From: Prorocentrum cordatum
Taxonomy: Eukaryota > Sar > Dinophyceae > Prorocentrales > Prorocentraceae
Length of the DNA: 64,000 nt
Direction: 5' to 3'
NCBI GenBank assembly: GCA_963575745.1
Contig: CAUYUJ010009446.1
Coordinates: 801,259-865,258, forward strand
The notes below the pieces were generated by a model. That model made no database searches and was not told the DNA's origin. It saw only the letters and a program-made list of their open reading frames with translations. The position numbers were made by a program, and so were the translations under genes. This document shows, one piece after another, positions 31,141 to 42,340 of this stretch (the stretch's first letter is position 1; every line of letters begins with the position of its first letter).

Positions 31141-34100
31141 CCCGCTACTGGCGAAGTGGACTGATCCGCACGGCTCCCCGACCCCTCTCTCGCTGGTCAC
31201 ATGGAACGCCCAGGCGCTGGTCCACTGCAAGGCCACCATCCGCTCCAGGAAGCTCGCTCTCGCGCGCTCGCTGTGGAAGACAGGATCGATCATCTCGATC
31301 CAGGAGACCCACGGCGCGATGATTGAGTTGCAGGACTTCGCCTACTTCTCCAACTCCGCCTTCTCTTTCGCCTCTTCGTTCTGCCCTAACATCCGAGCAG
31401 GAGGAGTCGTTACCCTGTGCCCCAACTTCGAACGTCTTCCGATTCGGCCTCATTTAGTTCAAAAGAATGTCCTGGTTCCAGGACGAGTTTTGGAGCTCTT
31501 CTTCGGTTTCTCCGAGGGCATCTGGATATCACATTTTAATGTTCACCTCCATGGGCTTTCGGTGGGAGAACGGCACCTCGTTGCTCAGGCTCTTCGGGCT
31601 CGTCTTGCTGATGCCGCCTCTTCGCCCACTACTAGGCTGGTTATCGCGGCTGGAGATTTGAATCTGGCCGACTCGGCCCCGCGCCCGCTGGACGCAGACC
31701 CCTCCATTGACCCGCTAGATACCCTTCGAGATTGGCGCGCTTCCAGGGACGCGATTTTTAGCCCAGTTTTCAGCTCCATGACGGAAATCGAGACCCCAGA
31801 CCCCGCCCACTACAACAGCGCGCTGGGAACCCTGAACACCATTGATCGGATCTTCGTGAGCTTTCTTGGGTGGGTCTGCAACCAGCTGTTTACTAGCGGC
31901 CAGGTCAGTAAGATCCCAGAGGTCCTCCACGCCCAGGGCCTCTCAGACCGCGCGCCGCTCGTGGTCAGCCTCGCTGGTAGTCCTCCGATCCCGTCTGGCG
32001 AACGCCCCATCCCGAAACATGTTTTCCTCCAGCCCGAGCACAAGGAATACCTCAGTTATGTTGGGGCCCTGGGAGATACTAGCCACCTCTCCCCGCCTCT
32101 TCTCCTCCAGTACCAGACGAGGATCATGAGGGAGGCTGCGTCTGTTGCTAGGAACGCCATGATTGTGAAGCGCCCCGAGTCGATAGATACCAAGTTTTTG
32201 ATAGTCAAGAGCATCAGTCGAGCGGTTTGGAGACAGGATATCATATTAGCAGAACGACTCAGAGCGTCACACTTCCTGGCCCGTCAGTACTTGGACATTG
32301 ACGTCCTCGCCCGCACGGTGACCCTCCTGCGCGTGTTTGAATTCTTGCAGGTCTCTTCCGAGCTCCACAGAAGTATCTCTGAACGCGAGCAGGCTGAGAT
32401 CAGGGCCAGCCTGACGAGGGTGCACTCAGAGAACCAGAAGCGGAAGCTCAAGAGAAGACTCTGCGCTGTGATTCAGCGCAGTCGCTTATGGAGTCCATTT
32501 GACCGCCGAGTTTCTCTTCGTGGCGTGCGCTGCGGGGGTGGTGTCTGCACGGAGCCTGGAAAAATGATGGAAGTATTATCTCAGCATTGGTCCTCCGTAT
32601 TCTCGAACAAGCAGATCGACTCCAAGAGCGCCCAGAGGTACCTCTACTGTTTCGGCGTCTCCCCTGACCTGATGAACTTGCCCCCTCCTTCCCTTCGCTC
32701 CGTGAAGAAATACATCCAGTGCCTTGAGCACTCGGCCCCTGGCCCCGACGGGCCCCCGTTCGCTGCTTGGCAAGGGCACCCTGAAGGCTTTCTGATACTC
32801 GACAAAATGACGCGGTGGATTCTCAACGGCAACCCCCCCAATGGCCTCCTTCAATGACCTCCGCAAGGTGTTCATTCCCAAAGGCTCCGAGGCCTCCGAC
32901 GAAGTCGCCATGCATCGGGACCCCAACCAGACTCGCCCCCTCGGCCTCAAAAACGCCTCGAACACGATCATCACGGGAATCGTGTGCCGCGAACTCAGCA
33001 AAACTCTGGATACTTTCATTGCCCCGATACAGCGTGGTTTCGTGGGCGGTCGGAACTTCGGGACCAACATACTCGAGCTAGATACATACTCCAGGGTGTA
33101 CGGCATGCAAATCGTGGACCCTAATGTAGCCATCTTGCACAAGCCTGTTCTTGTCAGTTTCGATTACGGCCAGGCCTTCCCGTCGATTGCGCATGAATGG
33201 CTGCTAATGTGCCTTCGACGTATTCGCATCCCCGCTCCTCTTCTTCCTCGAGATCCTCTACAGTGCTGTCTGGTGCTTCGCATGTACCAACAACGCGCTC
33301 CGCTTCGCCTTCAAGATAGAGAGCGGCATCATCCAGGGCTGCCCCGCGTCAGGCATGATATGCGCCATTGCTTCGAATCCCTTCCTGTCCGGCATCGAGG
33401 CCTCCCTTCGAGCTCGCTCGCGGCCCGGTGCGGATCGCCACCTGGCTCCCCGCGAGAAAGGCATCGCTCGGGCCTGTGCTGATGACGTGGGCGCTGCGCT
33501 TCGTCAACTCGCCGATCTCCGTATTCTGAAGCGGCCCTTTGACCTGAGTCTCCGCATCGCAGGTCTCACCTTGGAGCCATCCAAATGTTTCATTACCCCC
33601 CTGGGAAGCGAGTTCTCACAAGAGCTCAGCGAAACGATCGCGGCTTGGCTGCGTGAGCAGCTTCCAGAGCGGGCCGCGTCCCAGGTTGTGCCGTTTTTGA
33701 CTTACCTCGGTTTGGTGCTTGGTCCTGGGACCGAGAATGAAAGCTGGACTGGACCCACTCGGAAATGGTCTGCCCGAGGCTGCGCCATTGCGCGTGCCAG
33801 ACCTCCAACTGCTGTCGCGCAGTATCTTTATAACAAAAGAGCTGTGCCCACGATCGGATACGTGGCTCAGTTCATTCCCCTTCCCTCGTCGGACCTCGTT
33901 CGGTTGACTCGTTCGGAGCACGCCCTCTTCGCCTCTCTCTTTCGAGTGCCTCACTGCTCCTTCTCCCGCGCTGGCTGGTTCGCCCTTTCCTCCTGGGGCG
34001 GACACTCCGTGAACAGTATTGTTGTTTTATCCTTAGCCTCCCTGATGCGGACTGCTCTGGTGACGCCCCCAGAATGGGAACCGCTTTTTCAGTTTCTCCG

Positions 34101-34896
34101 CGGGACGGCTCTCGATCACCTGTCCCTGCAGGAGATCGGAGAAGGAAAACTCAGCCCGTCTTGGTGGAAATCCCATCCCCTGGTGCAAAATCTCTCCCAG
34201 GCCGCTGCGGGCTTCTCGGGCCACGCCCAATGGGCGCAAGCTGGCTCTCTAGCCTTGCAGTCTGCCCTCGCGTGTCTCAACCCTACGAGCCCTAACAATT
34301 CGGAGCCCAGACCGCCGAAACCGAAAGTCCAGCGTGTGATTTATGCCTCGTTGCAGTGCTCTCTGTTTCCTGACCCCCTCCCCTCGATGTTCTCCTCTCG
34401 CCTCCTGGGCTGGTTTCCCGACCGTCGGGGCGAGATCCAAAATAGCAACTGGACTAAGGTGAAGGCGTGTCTCGCTGCTCTCCCAATAGGCTTCAGCTCG
34501 GCAGTGCTCAAAACTATAGCAGGTGCTTGGGTGACATCAGCTCGCATGCACGACAATTCCCAGCGAGGATGCATGATGGGATGTGGCGGCCCCGACACGT
34601 TCCTGCACTACTGTGCATTTTGCCATGTTTTCCAGTATTTGCTTGCTCTCATCATCCAGCCGCTTCCGTTCCTCGACTCTCCCATTGCTCGTCTCGGCCC
34701 GTGCTCTCCCTGTCGCTCTGATTTCGAGCCCGCTGCTGCTGGTCTTCTTCTCTTCAATGCCGCCACCGCCTCTCGCGCCTCTCAAGCCGATGCTTCCCTG
34801 CCCCTCGCTGGCTGTCACATCTTTGAATTACAGCCTGGTGTGCGATCCGCACTAGCGAGGCTCCGCGTCGCGAGCGCGGGCGCGGGCTCGGAGTAA
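31088..34896 (+). pseudogene. LINE ORF2: AP-like endonuclease and reverse transcriptase
   Basis: ORF2 probably starts at ATG 31088, overlapping the end of ORF1 by 53 bases. The endonuclease motifs come in order: LSLVTWNAQAL (~31190), IQETHG (~31295), GDLNLAD (~31655), NTIDRIF (~31840) and LSDRAPLVV (~31940). In the last, the family's catalytic His is Arg. RT blocks: APGPDG (~32735), VFIPKG (~32867), RGFVGGRN (~33030), FDYGQAFPS (~33158), IIQGCPASG (~33330), ACADD (~33472) and YLGLVLG (~33705). A late Cys/His cluster CMMGCGGPDTFLHYCAFC (~34570) matches the C-terminal zinc knuckle of such elements. Frameshifts at the C7 run 32830-32836 and near 33240 split the RT. The enzyme nicks target DNA and copies element RNA in place. 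Confidence 0.85.
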
Positions 34897-34924
34897 TCGA
34901 CTTGGCGCGCCTCGGCGACGCGCC
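34897..34924 (+). other. LINE 3' end hairpin, no poly(A)
   Basis: The 3' UTR is only 28 bases. TGGCGCG at 34903-34909 pairs with CGCGCCA at 34919-34925 around a 9-base loop. The last A may belong to the duplication. A terminal hairpin in place of poly(A) is typical of LINEs whose RT recognises its own 3' end. That role is inferred. Confidence 0.65.
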
Positions 34925-34941
34925 AGGAGGAGAGCGCCATC
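34925..34941. repeat. LINE target-site duplication, right copy
   Basis: AGGAGGAGAGCGCCATC, identical to 29926-29942. Confidence 0.9.
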
Positions 34942-35104
34942 GACAGGGAAGGTGGGGGCCACGAGGTCTGCCGGCTCGACGACGCCCGCGTCGCCCGCGC
35001 CCGCCCCCTCACTCTTATCCGCAATTGCGGGGTGCTACGGACGTAGGTCCTTCCACTCCCTCGCGTAAATGGTGTTGCCCCGTCAGTCAGACTATATTGC
35101 TGTT

Positions 35105-35775
35105 GCGCCCGCCTTGTCTTGGCGCTGGGAAAAGACACTTCGCCAGAAGGATCCCCACAATGTTGGCGCGTTCGGGCCCTTCAGGCACCCTGGCCGACAC
35201 GCCCTTGTGGGCCAAATGCCACGCCTGCTACATCGCGGTGACCATGGGGGACCGGGCGCTCCGCCTGAGACAACATCACAATCTCGGCGCGAAGGGGCCC
35301 GTGAAACACCCACAGACGTCACCGCTCTGAGTGGCCCAAGTGCCATGCCTGTTTCGTCGCAGTGACAATGGAGCCCTGATAACACGCGCGTTTGCTTTTC
35401 AAAGCGGGCGTTCCGCCTGAGACATCTCCCCAATCTGGGCGCCAAAGGGCCCGCGAAACACTTGTACGATGATAGTCGTCACCCTTTGCCATGTCTGCTA
35501 AATCGCGGTGATCATAAGGCCCTGAATTGACATGCGCCCAGCTTTCCAGAGCTGGCTATTTGCCCGCGACATCCCCACAATCTGGGCGCGAACGGGCCCG
35601 TGAAACACCAATAACCGTCACCTTGTTGTGTGGTCCAAGCGTCATGCCAGATAGGTCGTAGTGACCATGGGGCTCTGAGAAGACATGACATGCTACTTCT
35701 TTCCCAAACTGGCGTTTCGCCTGCGACATCCCCACGATTGAGGCGCGAACGGGCCCGTCACCCTTTTGGGTGGCT
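35105..35775. repeat. ~150-bp tandem repeat, four to five copies
   Basis: Units are marked by (A)CATC(C)CCACAATCTGGGCGCG then AACGGGCCCGTGAAACACC at about 35148, 35272, 35423, 35570 and 35728. Between them lie GCCAAATGCCACGCCTG or GTCCAAGCGTCATGCC, ATCGCGGTGACCATGGGG and GGGCGTTCCGCCTGAGA. Divergence between units is about 15-30% by eye. Confidence 0.75.
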
Positions 35776-37795
35776 GAGTGATATAGAGTGTAGGTGGTAT
35801 AAGTGTGAGTGAGTCCGAGCTCTGAATATAAGTGAGTACGGTTTCGAGTGTGGGTGGTCTGAATGTGGGAGGAAAGAGGATGAAGGAGGTGAGTGTGATC
35901 AAGTGGAGACGCGACACGAATCACAACAACCCCAAATGTAGGATATGCGGGTCAAGTGCACACATGTGCAGGTGTATTTACAGGTGGAGCCCATGCCAAG
36001 AAACACCCTGCTTGCCTCCAGAGTGCCCTGGGTTTCTTGGATTTCGATGGTTTTGCTGTGGAAAGGGTGACGTCCCCACGCCAAAAATCAAGGGACGCCC
36101 TTGGGTCTCAGGGTTGGGTTTCTTGTGGAAGGTTTCTTGTGGTCGGGCCTTCACTGTATGTGGATACGATGTCAAAGTTTTACAGACACATATGTTCGGC
36201 GGATTGTCATCATCCCTTGCATCACCCTCCCGTTATGACCTGCCCCTTCCTTCCCGGCTCCCTCTGCATCTCCTTTCCTCCCCCTTCGCATCCCCTCCGC
36301 AACAACTCCACTCCCCTCGTCCCCTCACTCCATTTCATGCATCCCTCTCGTTAGTCAGTGGTCAGGGCTACATGGGCCACCTGCAGCCGTATCCTGCCAA
36401 CTACCGCTCGGCCGAGCACAACATTGACATGTACGGGCTCGGGAAGGCCGGTCCGGGGCCACCTCGATGGGTCGATGTTCCATGTCATGCATGCCCCCGT
36501 CCGCTAAGCTAATCCTGCTCCTCCTTCTCGTTGTCTCCCTACCCCTCGTCGTTCTTCTCGTCCTCCTCCTCCTCCTCGTCGTGGTCCTCCTCCCTCCTCC
36601 GCACGCTCGTATCGTCCTCCGTCCTCCTCCTCCGGCGTTGCCAGTCTGGACTGAGGAGGAGGAGGAAGGCGTGTGCTCATTTCAGCGCCAGTTCCTCCAA
36701 TAGACTACCTCGAGGTCGCACCCGCGGAGTGGACCACGTATAACGGCGAGGGTGGTGGTGTAGCATGGAAAGTGGCTCCTACAGAAGGACGGGAGGGTGC
36801 AGGAATGAGGAGGTGGTGAGGAGAGGGTGGACAGCGCGACTGACAAAAATGGCAGCAGGGGCGCGGGCAAAAACGGCAGCAGGGGTGGAGCGACTTCCTC
36901 CAGCCCTGGCCGCCGAGGGTAATTCCTCCTGCTCTTCCTTTTCCTCCCCTACCCTCGCCTTGCCCTTCATCCTCCTCCCCAATCCCTTCTTCTTTCCCCT
37001 CCTTCATCTCCCTCCATATACCCCTTTTACTTCTTCTCTTCCTCCATCCTACTTCCTCTCATCATTCACCTCGTCTGAACCTCCCTCCTCCTATCTATCA
37101 TCCTTCTATCCCTTCCTAATGTTCCTCCTCTCTCATTATTCCTTCCTTCCCTTCTTCCCTCCTCCCCCATCTCTGCTCCCTCACCTATCAATGCTCATCC
37201 CTCCTTTTTCCCCTTTTCTCGCCAACGCTTGCTGCGAACCCAAGCCATGCTCCGAAAGCCAGTTGGGGAGGCACGGGACTTAGAAGAAGAGAGGGCGGAC
37301 GAGCATAGAGTTGTACAGCAGACAGTTGGTAGCTTGCCGCGTTGTGGTACTGTGTTCATCGTCACGCGACCGCTTGTTGACGCGCGACGGAGGTCGGCCG
37401 CCACCGCGAGGTGGAAAGACAGAGTACAGCGCATCGTGATTTGGGCTCCTTGGAAGTAGTCTGATCATTCGCCTTAGGCATGTCCCTTCCCCCTCTTTCC
37501 TCCTCAGCCCGCCGGGTATGATTATCTTTCGTATTATTATGTTTCTTGTTTGTATTGTTGTTGCTATTGTTGTTGTGTACCTCCTCTTCCCCTCCCTCCT
37601 ACTACTGCTATTCCTCCTCCTGCTCTTGCTGTTCCTCCTCCTTCTCCTCCTTCACCTTCGTTTTGTCGACTAGTTGCCCTGACCTTGAGTGGCACAGCAT
37701 GGTGGTACACCAGGTCGCTGGTCCCACCACGGGGTTGAGGCGTCCCAGAGCCATACCTGCTGGAGCCATTCCTCCTCATTCTCCTCTTTCTCACT
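35776..37795. other. No confirmed gene; pyrimidine-rich tracts
   Basis: Contains CT-rich runs (36225-36350, 36510-36640, 36915-37200, 37590-37660). Between the first two, bases 36355-36480 are less biased and one frame reads GQGYMGHLQPYPANYRSAEH. It is preceded by a polypyrimidine run and AG, which could be an exon remnant; I cannot name it. Bases 37220-37460 show mixed-complexity sequence with no motif. Confidence 0.3.
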
Positions 37796-37915
37796 CAGGT
37801 CGAAGAGGTCGCTGCTGTTTGGCCCGAGCGTCGACGCATGGCTTCCTACCGTATGCTGAGTAAGAGCCCAGCTATCTACATCGTATTGCCGCCATGCTTT
37901 CTCTCGTACAGCTTA
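37796..37915. repeat. Dispersed repeat, pair with 47251-47375
   Basis: Shares, in order, AGAGGTCGC(T/C)GCTGTTTGG, CCGAGCGTCGACGCA, ATCTACATC, GCCATG(C/T)TTTCTCTCG and TACAG with the second copy. Function unknown. Confidence 0.6.
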
Positions 37916-38464
37916 CACCCCCCCAATTCTAGTTGGTAGCGGAACTGGGAGCGACCCAATCCTTGCGATCCACGGACGCAGATTCGCACTTACCTTCATC
38001 TCTGCACCGGCCTTGATTAGCATGTGATTATGGCTGTTCTGCAAGCCAAACGGCAATTCGCTTCGGACACCCGATCCGACCGCGAGGGCAACAGCAGAAA
38101 GCGTAACGGCGATGAGGAACGAATCACCCACAGGAGCGCCACGACGCTCCTCGACCCATCGCAACCTCACAGGCACTGGCCGTAGTTTCGTGTCGGGCAT
38201 GATTGCGCGGTCCTTCCTGGGCTAGCGCCGTGTTTCGGTATGTGTGCGATCGTGCTGGCTGTCCTTGTAAGCAAAGCGCGCCACCCGAGTTGAACATTGC
38301 AAGGCAATGTACAAAGCTCGCCGACCTCGGTTTCGACCACGGTCGACAGAGGCATCATCAGCCTGCCCCGCACTTCGACGTGATTCGTCCCTGCGCAGGC
38401 CCGAGCCCCAAGGCGCCTGCGCAGCCATCATCGTGGTGAGGTCTGATCGAGGGGGACCTCAATA
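37916..38464. other. Region upstream of copia gag, no LTR found
   Basis: I looked here for a long terminal repeat or primer-binding site matching the sequence after 44794 and saw none. No gene is recognised. Confidence 0.35.
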
Positions 38465-38589
38465 TTGACGCTCTGGGGCAGCACCCTCGTGTTCTTCGTG
38501 GCCGTCCTGTTTTGGCTCACCGGCATGATGCCTGGTGGAGCTTGTCCACAGGGCGGCGGCTGCGGTGCCATCACATCCCGCCTTCCGCC

Positions 38590-39133
38590 CTCGTGGTCAC
38601 CCGCCAGTGACATGGGTAGCGCTCAACAATGCGCTGCTGTCATCCTCAACCTCGGTGATGCCGCCCGCGAGCTCACGCGTTCCATGAGCTTCACGGTCAT
38701 GACGGAAGGAGGCATGGTGAACGGTCAGCCAGAAGACGCCGTGACCTACTTGATCGCGAACCTCGCCACACAGTTCGGCCCACTAGGCGAGGAGTCGCGC
38801 CTCCAAGCAACCCGCGAACTCTTCGATTTTTCTAGGCGACGCAACGAAACCACCGACGCGCTGCTCTCGCAGTTTCTCACGCTGCGATTCCGAGCTGCGC
38901 AAAACGATGGAGCTGCCATGCCGCGCGAGGGCTGCAGCTGGCTGTTCCTCCGAGCGGTCGGTGCAACAGCTATCCAACTCATGACGCTGCTCCAGCCATG
39001 TGGCAACCGATACCCAGCCACAGAGGCCGAGTTCAGCAGTCTAACGACCATGTCCAGGCGCGTGGGACACATCGTGGAGCACGCACCAAACAACATCGCC
39101 AGCGCTCTCCGTGCGCCGCCATCGTTCGGATGA
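38590..39133 (+). pseudogene. Copia-type gag segment
   Basis: One open frame of about 180 residues with LNLGDAARELTRSMSF, QFGPLGEESRLQATRELFDF, ETTDALLSQFLTLRFRA and GHIVEHAPNNIASALRAPPS. It matches the gag layout of dinoflagellate copia elements (FGPLGEE helix, LLSRF helix, then RRxGHILE-x-AP-x-NIA). Gag forms the particle that packages element RNA. The frame is open upstream to about 38465 with no ATG in a convincing place. It ends in TGA at 39131-39133, so the join to pol needs a frame change. Confidence 0.65.
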
Positions 39134-39149
39134 ATCGCGGGCATGACCG

Positions 39150-41150
39150 GTGACAACAGCAACGATGCACGTGACCCCCGGCACACTCAAGGTCTCGACC
39201 CCCGGGACGCCAGCGCCGCCGAGCTTTTTGGACCAGGAGGTGCCCAGATGCCCGGGCTCTCTTGCTTCATTGGCAGTTAAGAGGGCAGCCTGCATCAATC
39301 ATCAACGCGAGCCCGGCGGTCTCGCCGTCAACACGCCGAGTGGGAGACAGCGCTCCACTGCGCGCGAGGTCTTGCCATGCGAATGGACAGGCAGAACCTC
39401 TTTCCTTGTAAACCAGGTGCCCCCGTCGCTCTCCTCTCCCGCCGAGGAGGCCGACTGCGCGACGGCGCGCAATGGACAATGCCATGTGCCAGTCAAACGC
39501 GCCAAGAAGGGTGAAGTCGTGTTTGACGATATCGGAGACGACCTCTTAGGCCTCGGCGCGGAGGAGCAGCTCGAACGACTGTTCCTGGACACAGCCATTG
39601 AACGCGCTGGAGACCCCCGGTCGGGGAGCATCCGGCGGAAACGTACGCAGCAGGGACCATGATCGGTTATGGTGCCGCGTACCCAGCGTCCACTTTCCAT
39701 GCCGCAGACGCCGCGCATGCCCTGGCAACGATCCGCGCCTTTGGACCCGGCGCGGACCTGCGTGGGCTGCGCGGCGGCGAAGCCCGCGCCTCACAGACTG
39801 CGATTCGACGGCAACTCGATATTGGAGACAACCTCGACGTGGTCGCTGGTTGTGATTTGGGCGACCCTACTCTTCAATGACGCGTCCTACAGCGCCCCAA
39901 GCCCAGCAATGTACTAGCGGTGGTCATGGCGCCGCCTTGCCGCGGCGCGGGGCTGCCCAGCGGTCTCAACTGCCGTTTCAATCGCGATGCCTGGCGGACG
40001 CGCTGCGCGGAGGATGCACCGCGCATCTCCTTATGTGGGCAAGATGCGGTGGTGCAGATGCACCGCGGACAATGCTCCTTCTTCGTCGCGTTGCTGAGCC
40101 CTGCGCGGCTCAGCGCGGCGCCGCCGTGGGAACAAGTGGCCGCGCCCCCCCACGTGGACGCGGTTGTGCTCGACCAGCGCTGCCCGGGGGCCAGAGGGCC
40201 ACGCGGGCTAGAGCCTCGCAGGAACTCGAGGTGCAGCCGTCGCCACGACCACGATGTGAATCGTGGTCGCAGCCAACGCAACGAGACACTCCAGGTTTGG
40301 CCATGGCGCTTAGTTGAGCGTGCGGCGCAAGGCGTCGCCACCATCGAAGCCGCGGTGGAGAGCTCCCTCACCCTGATGGCAGTTTTACTTGGCCACAGGG
40401 GCACGCATCAGCCCGGAGGCTTTCCAGGGACTTGAACGTCTGGAAGATGCCGAAGCGCCACCTGCGCCAGCGCCATCACTAGCAACAGCAGTCACGCCTA
40501 CACCAACAGGCAAGCCCCATGCCCGACCGAAGGCGACCAGGGCCCCCAAGCGCGCCGCGGGCGCGCAGACGGCGGCCACCACGCCAGCTGCCATGCAAGC
40601 AGCCAACACCAAATGCCAAACGGTATCCAGAATGTCCTGGCTGCCGCGGCAATCGCAGCCATCTCGATCCACGTCGCATCAAGGCCCCGGGGAAGTGCGC
40701 CATCCCTCCAGGAGTTGAATCACCATACTCTTATCCAGGATGCACCCGAGGCCCGCCGCGAGATAGAGCGCGCCCTGACCGCGCCAGGCGGCCAGGCCAA
40801 CGCCGCTGGCTCGACGATCCACGCAGGGTCATCCGAGAGCGCCGCACCGGCCGGCGCGGAACCTTTCCCCGCGAGGCCCGAGCGCAGCAGTCGCAAGATC
40901 CCGCGACAGGAAGCCTTGGGTCACATGTGAGTCTTAACACCGATGGCCCACCTCCAGACCGAGGCCCCGTCGACGACCTGGCACCGCCAGCTCCGATCCG
41001 CGACGATCCCTGCGATGGCGACGAACCGCCGCGACCGCCCGACCGGGCGGCGCCCCGGGCTCCCAGAGTTCCTCGGCCGCAACCTCGAGCCAGAGACGCT
41101 GTGACGGGTCACGCACCAGAAGGCTGGACGAGTTTTGACGTCGCTCAGAG
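39150..41150 (+). pseudogene. Copia gag-pol middle region with Cys motif
   Basis: Open frames change at about 39660, 39880, 40390 and 40520. The only family-like feature is YPECPGCRGNRSH near 40630, followed by AIPPGVESPYSYPGC. This paired CxxC and PGC pattern is seen between gag and integrase in dinoflagellate copia proteins. The rest is rich in Pro, Arg and Ala and lacks a clear aspartic protease triad, so I do not assign a protease. It lies directly between gag and integrase, supporting one degraded polyprotein. Confidence 0.45.
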
Positions 41151-42340
41151 CTCACGCATGGAACGAAGTGGGGATGCATCGCAAGTGCGTCGCGAGATCC
41201 ATAAACTACATGCTCGCTGGCGGCATGCTACAAGGACTCAGATGGAAAAAGATACTCGCCGCAACCCGGTGCCAAGGTACAGTCGCCCATGCAGTCGTCA
41301 GCGTGGAAGGCGCGTGCCGCGAGCGCAGGGCCAGGGCCAGCAACGCGTAACAAATCACACCCTCGGTCGAGCTGGCCACGGCTCTCGACCAGGGACTAGA
41401 GCGGGATATGTACTTTCACCGCCAATGCCCGATCTGGCACTTGATCGATAAGGCCGGTCGATGGCATGCACCAGAATTTCTCGAAGGTGACTCCAGCGAT
41501 GCTGGAAGCCCCTCTTCAGAGAGCCTGTGCCCTGTCATCCTGGCGCGTTGCATCTCGATCTTCGGACCGCTCAATGCACTGATCGTGGACGGCGAAATAG
41601 TATCCTTGGCGCCGCAGCTTAGCCATTCTTCGATCGACGCAGCGTCGCAGTCCGAGCGCGAGCCCCCGACCAGCGCGCCCGGATGACGGGGCGACGGGGT
41701 GCAATCTTGCGAAGCGGCAAGCGCTGCATTGAAGAACGCTTTCGGCGTGACGATCTGGGAGTCAGCATGCCCGACCTACTATCCGAGGCAGAGGTCTCTC
41801 ATGCACCATGGAGGCGCAACGCCAGGCAACGCGCGATTGAGACGGCAACCGCGGATCTTGCCAGACATGTTGGCGCGCCCGGATGACGCCGCAGGCGGTG
41901 CTCCGCAACTCACGCCAGCCAAGATATTTCGCACTGCAACCAAGCGTAGAAGCCTCGGCCATCTCCCGTACCAACCGAGCCTCCAAGACCAACACCACAG
42001 TCGCAGGCCAGACCCCAGACTACAAGCCAGGTTAGTTGGTCGACTGCTACAGGGCCCCATCCACCAACGATGCGAACGGATGGAGCGGTCCAGCCGCAGT
42101 CGTCAAGATGAGTGCCCAACAGGGCGCCGTGACCATCAACTACCGAGGCGCCGAACAGATATGCCGCCTCGGAGATGTGCGACGGTCCATGCACTTTTGG
42201 TGGGTTGGTCTACGGAGTTACGAGCCAACCTACTACACCCCACGGTCAGGCATGGGCGAAGGGACCCTTCAACGCTTCGGCCTTGCCACGCCGTCACGGC
42301 CACCGCCGTCGCCACCCCTGGGTGTTCCGTGGCCTTGAGC
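41100..42340 (+). pseudogene. Copia integrase segment
   Basis: Near 41180-41230 the frame reads REIHKLHARWRHATRTQME, the pre-integrase His motif (LHxRWxH). The core follows at 41350-41640: LERDMYFHRQCPIWHLIDKA, GRWHAPEFL and FGPLNALIVDGE. The Asp of RDMYF and the Asp/Glu of VDGE sit where the first two catalytic acids belong. Near 42040-42190 there is a C-terminal domain (NGWSGPAAVV, YRGAEQICRLGDVRRSMHF) typical of dinoflagellate copia integrases. Stops at 41347 and 41684 and frame changes break it. Integrase joins element cDNA to host DNA. Confidence 0.65.

Larger units (their letters stand above)
29943..34924 (+). mobile_element. SL-capped, apparently full-length LINE retrotransposon
   Basis: A 4,982-base non-LTR element with both ends defined by a perfect 17-base target-site duplication. 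Order: spliced leader and relict leader, ~150-base 5' UTR, ORF1 (30128-31140), overlapping ORF2 with AP-like endonuclease and reverse transcriptase (31088-34896), a 28-base 3' UTR with a GC hairpin, and no poly(A). Three frameshifts are visible (near 30672, at a C7 run at 32830-32836, and near 33240), so this copy as read is not intact. The perfect duplication and otherwise clean frames argue for a recent insertion, and assembly error at some sites is possible. Confidence 0.9.

Noticed and set aside
38500-38525. Spliced-leader-like string CTGTTTTGGCTCACCGG
   Set aside because: Only the middle matches DinoSL and it lies inside the gag frame; chance similarity.
40519-41451. 310-codon Arg/Pro-rich frame as a separate gene
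   Set aside because: It contains the Cys block and the pre-integrase His motif of the copia relic and ends where another frame takes up the integrase core; part of the element, not a host gene.
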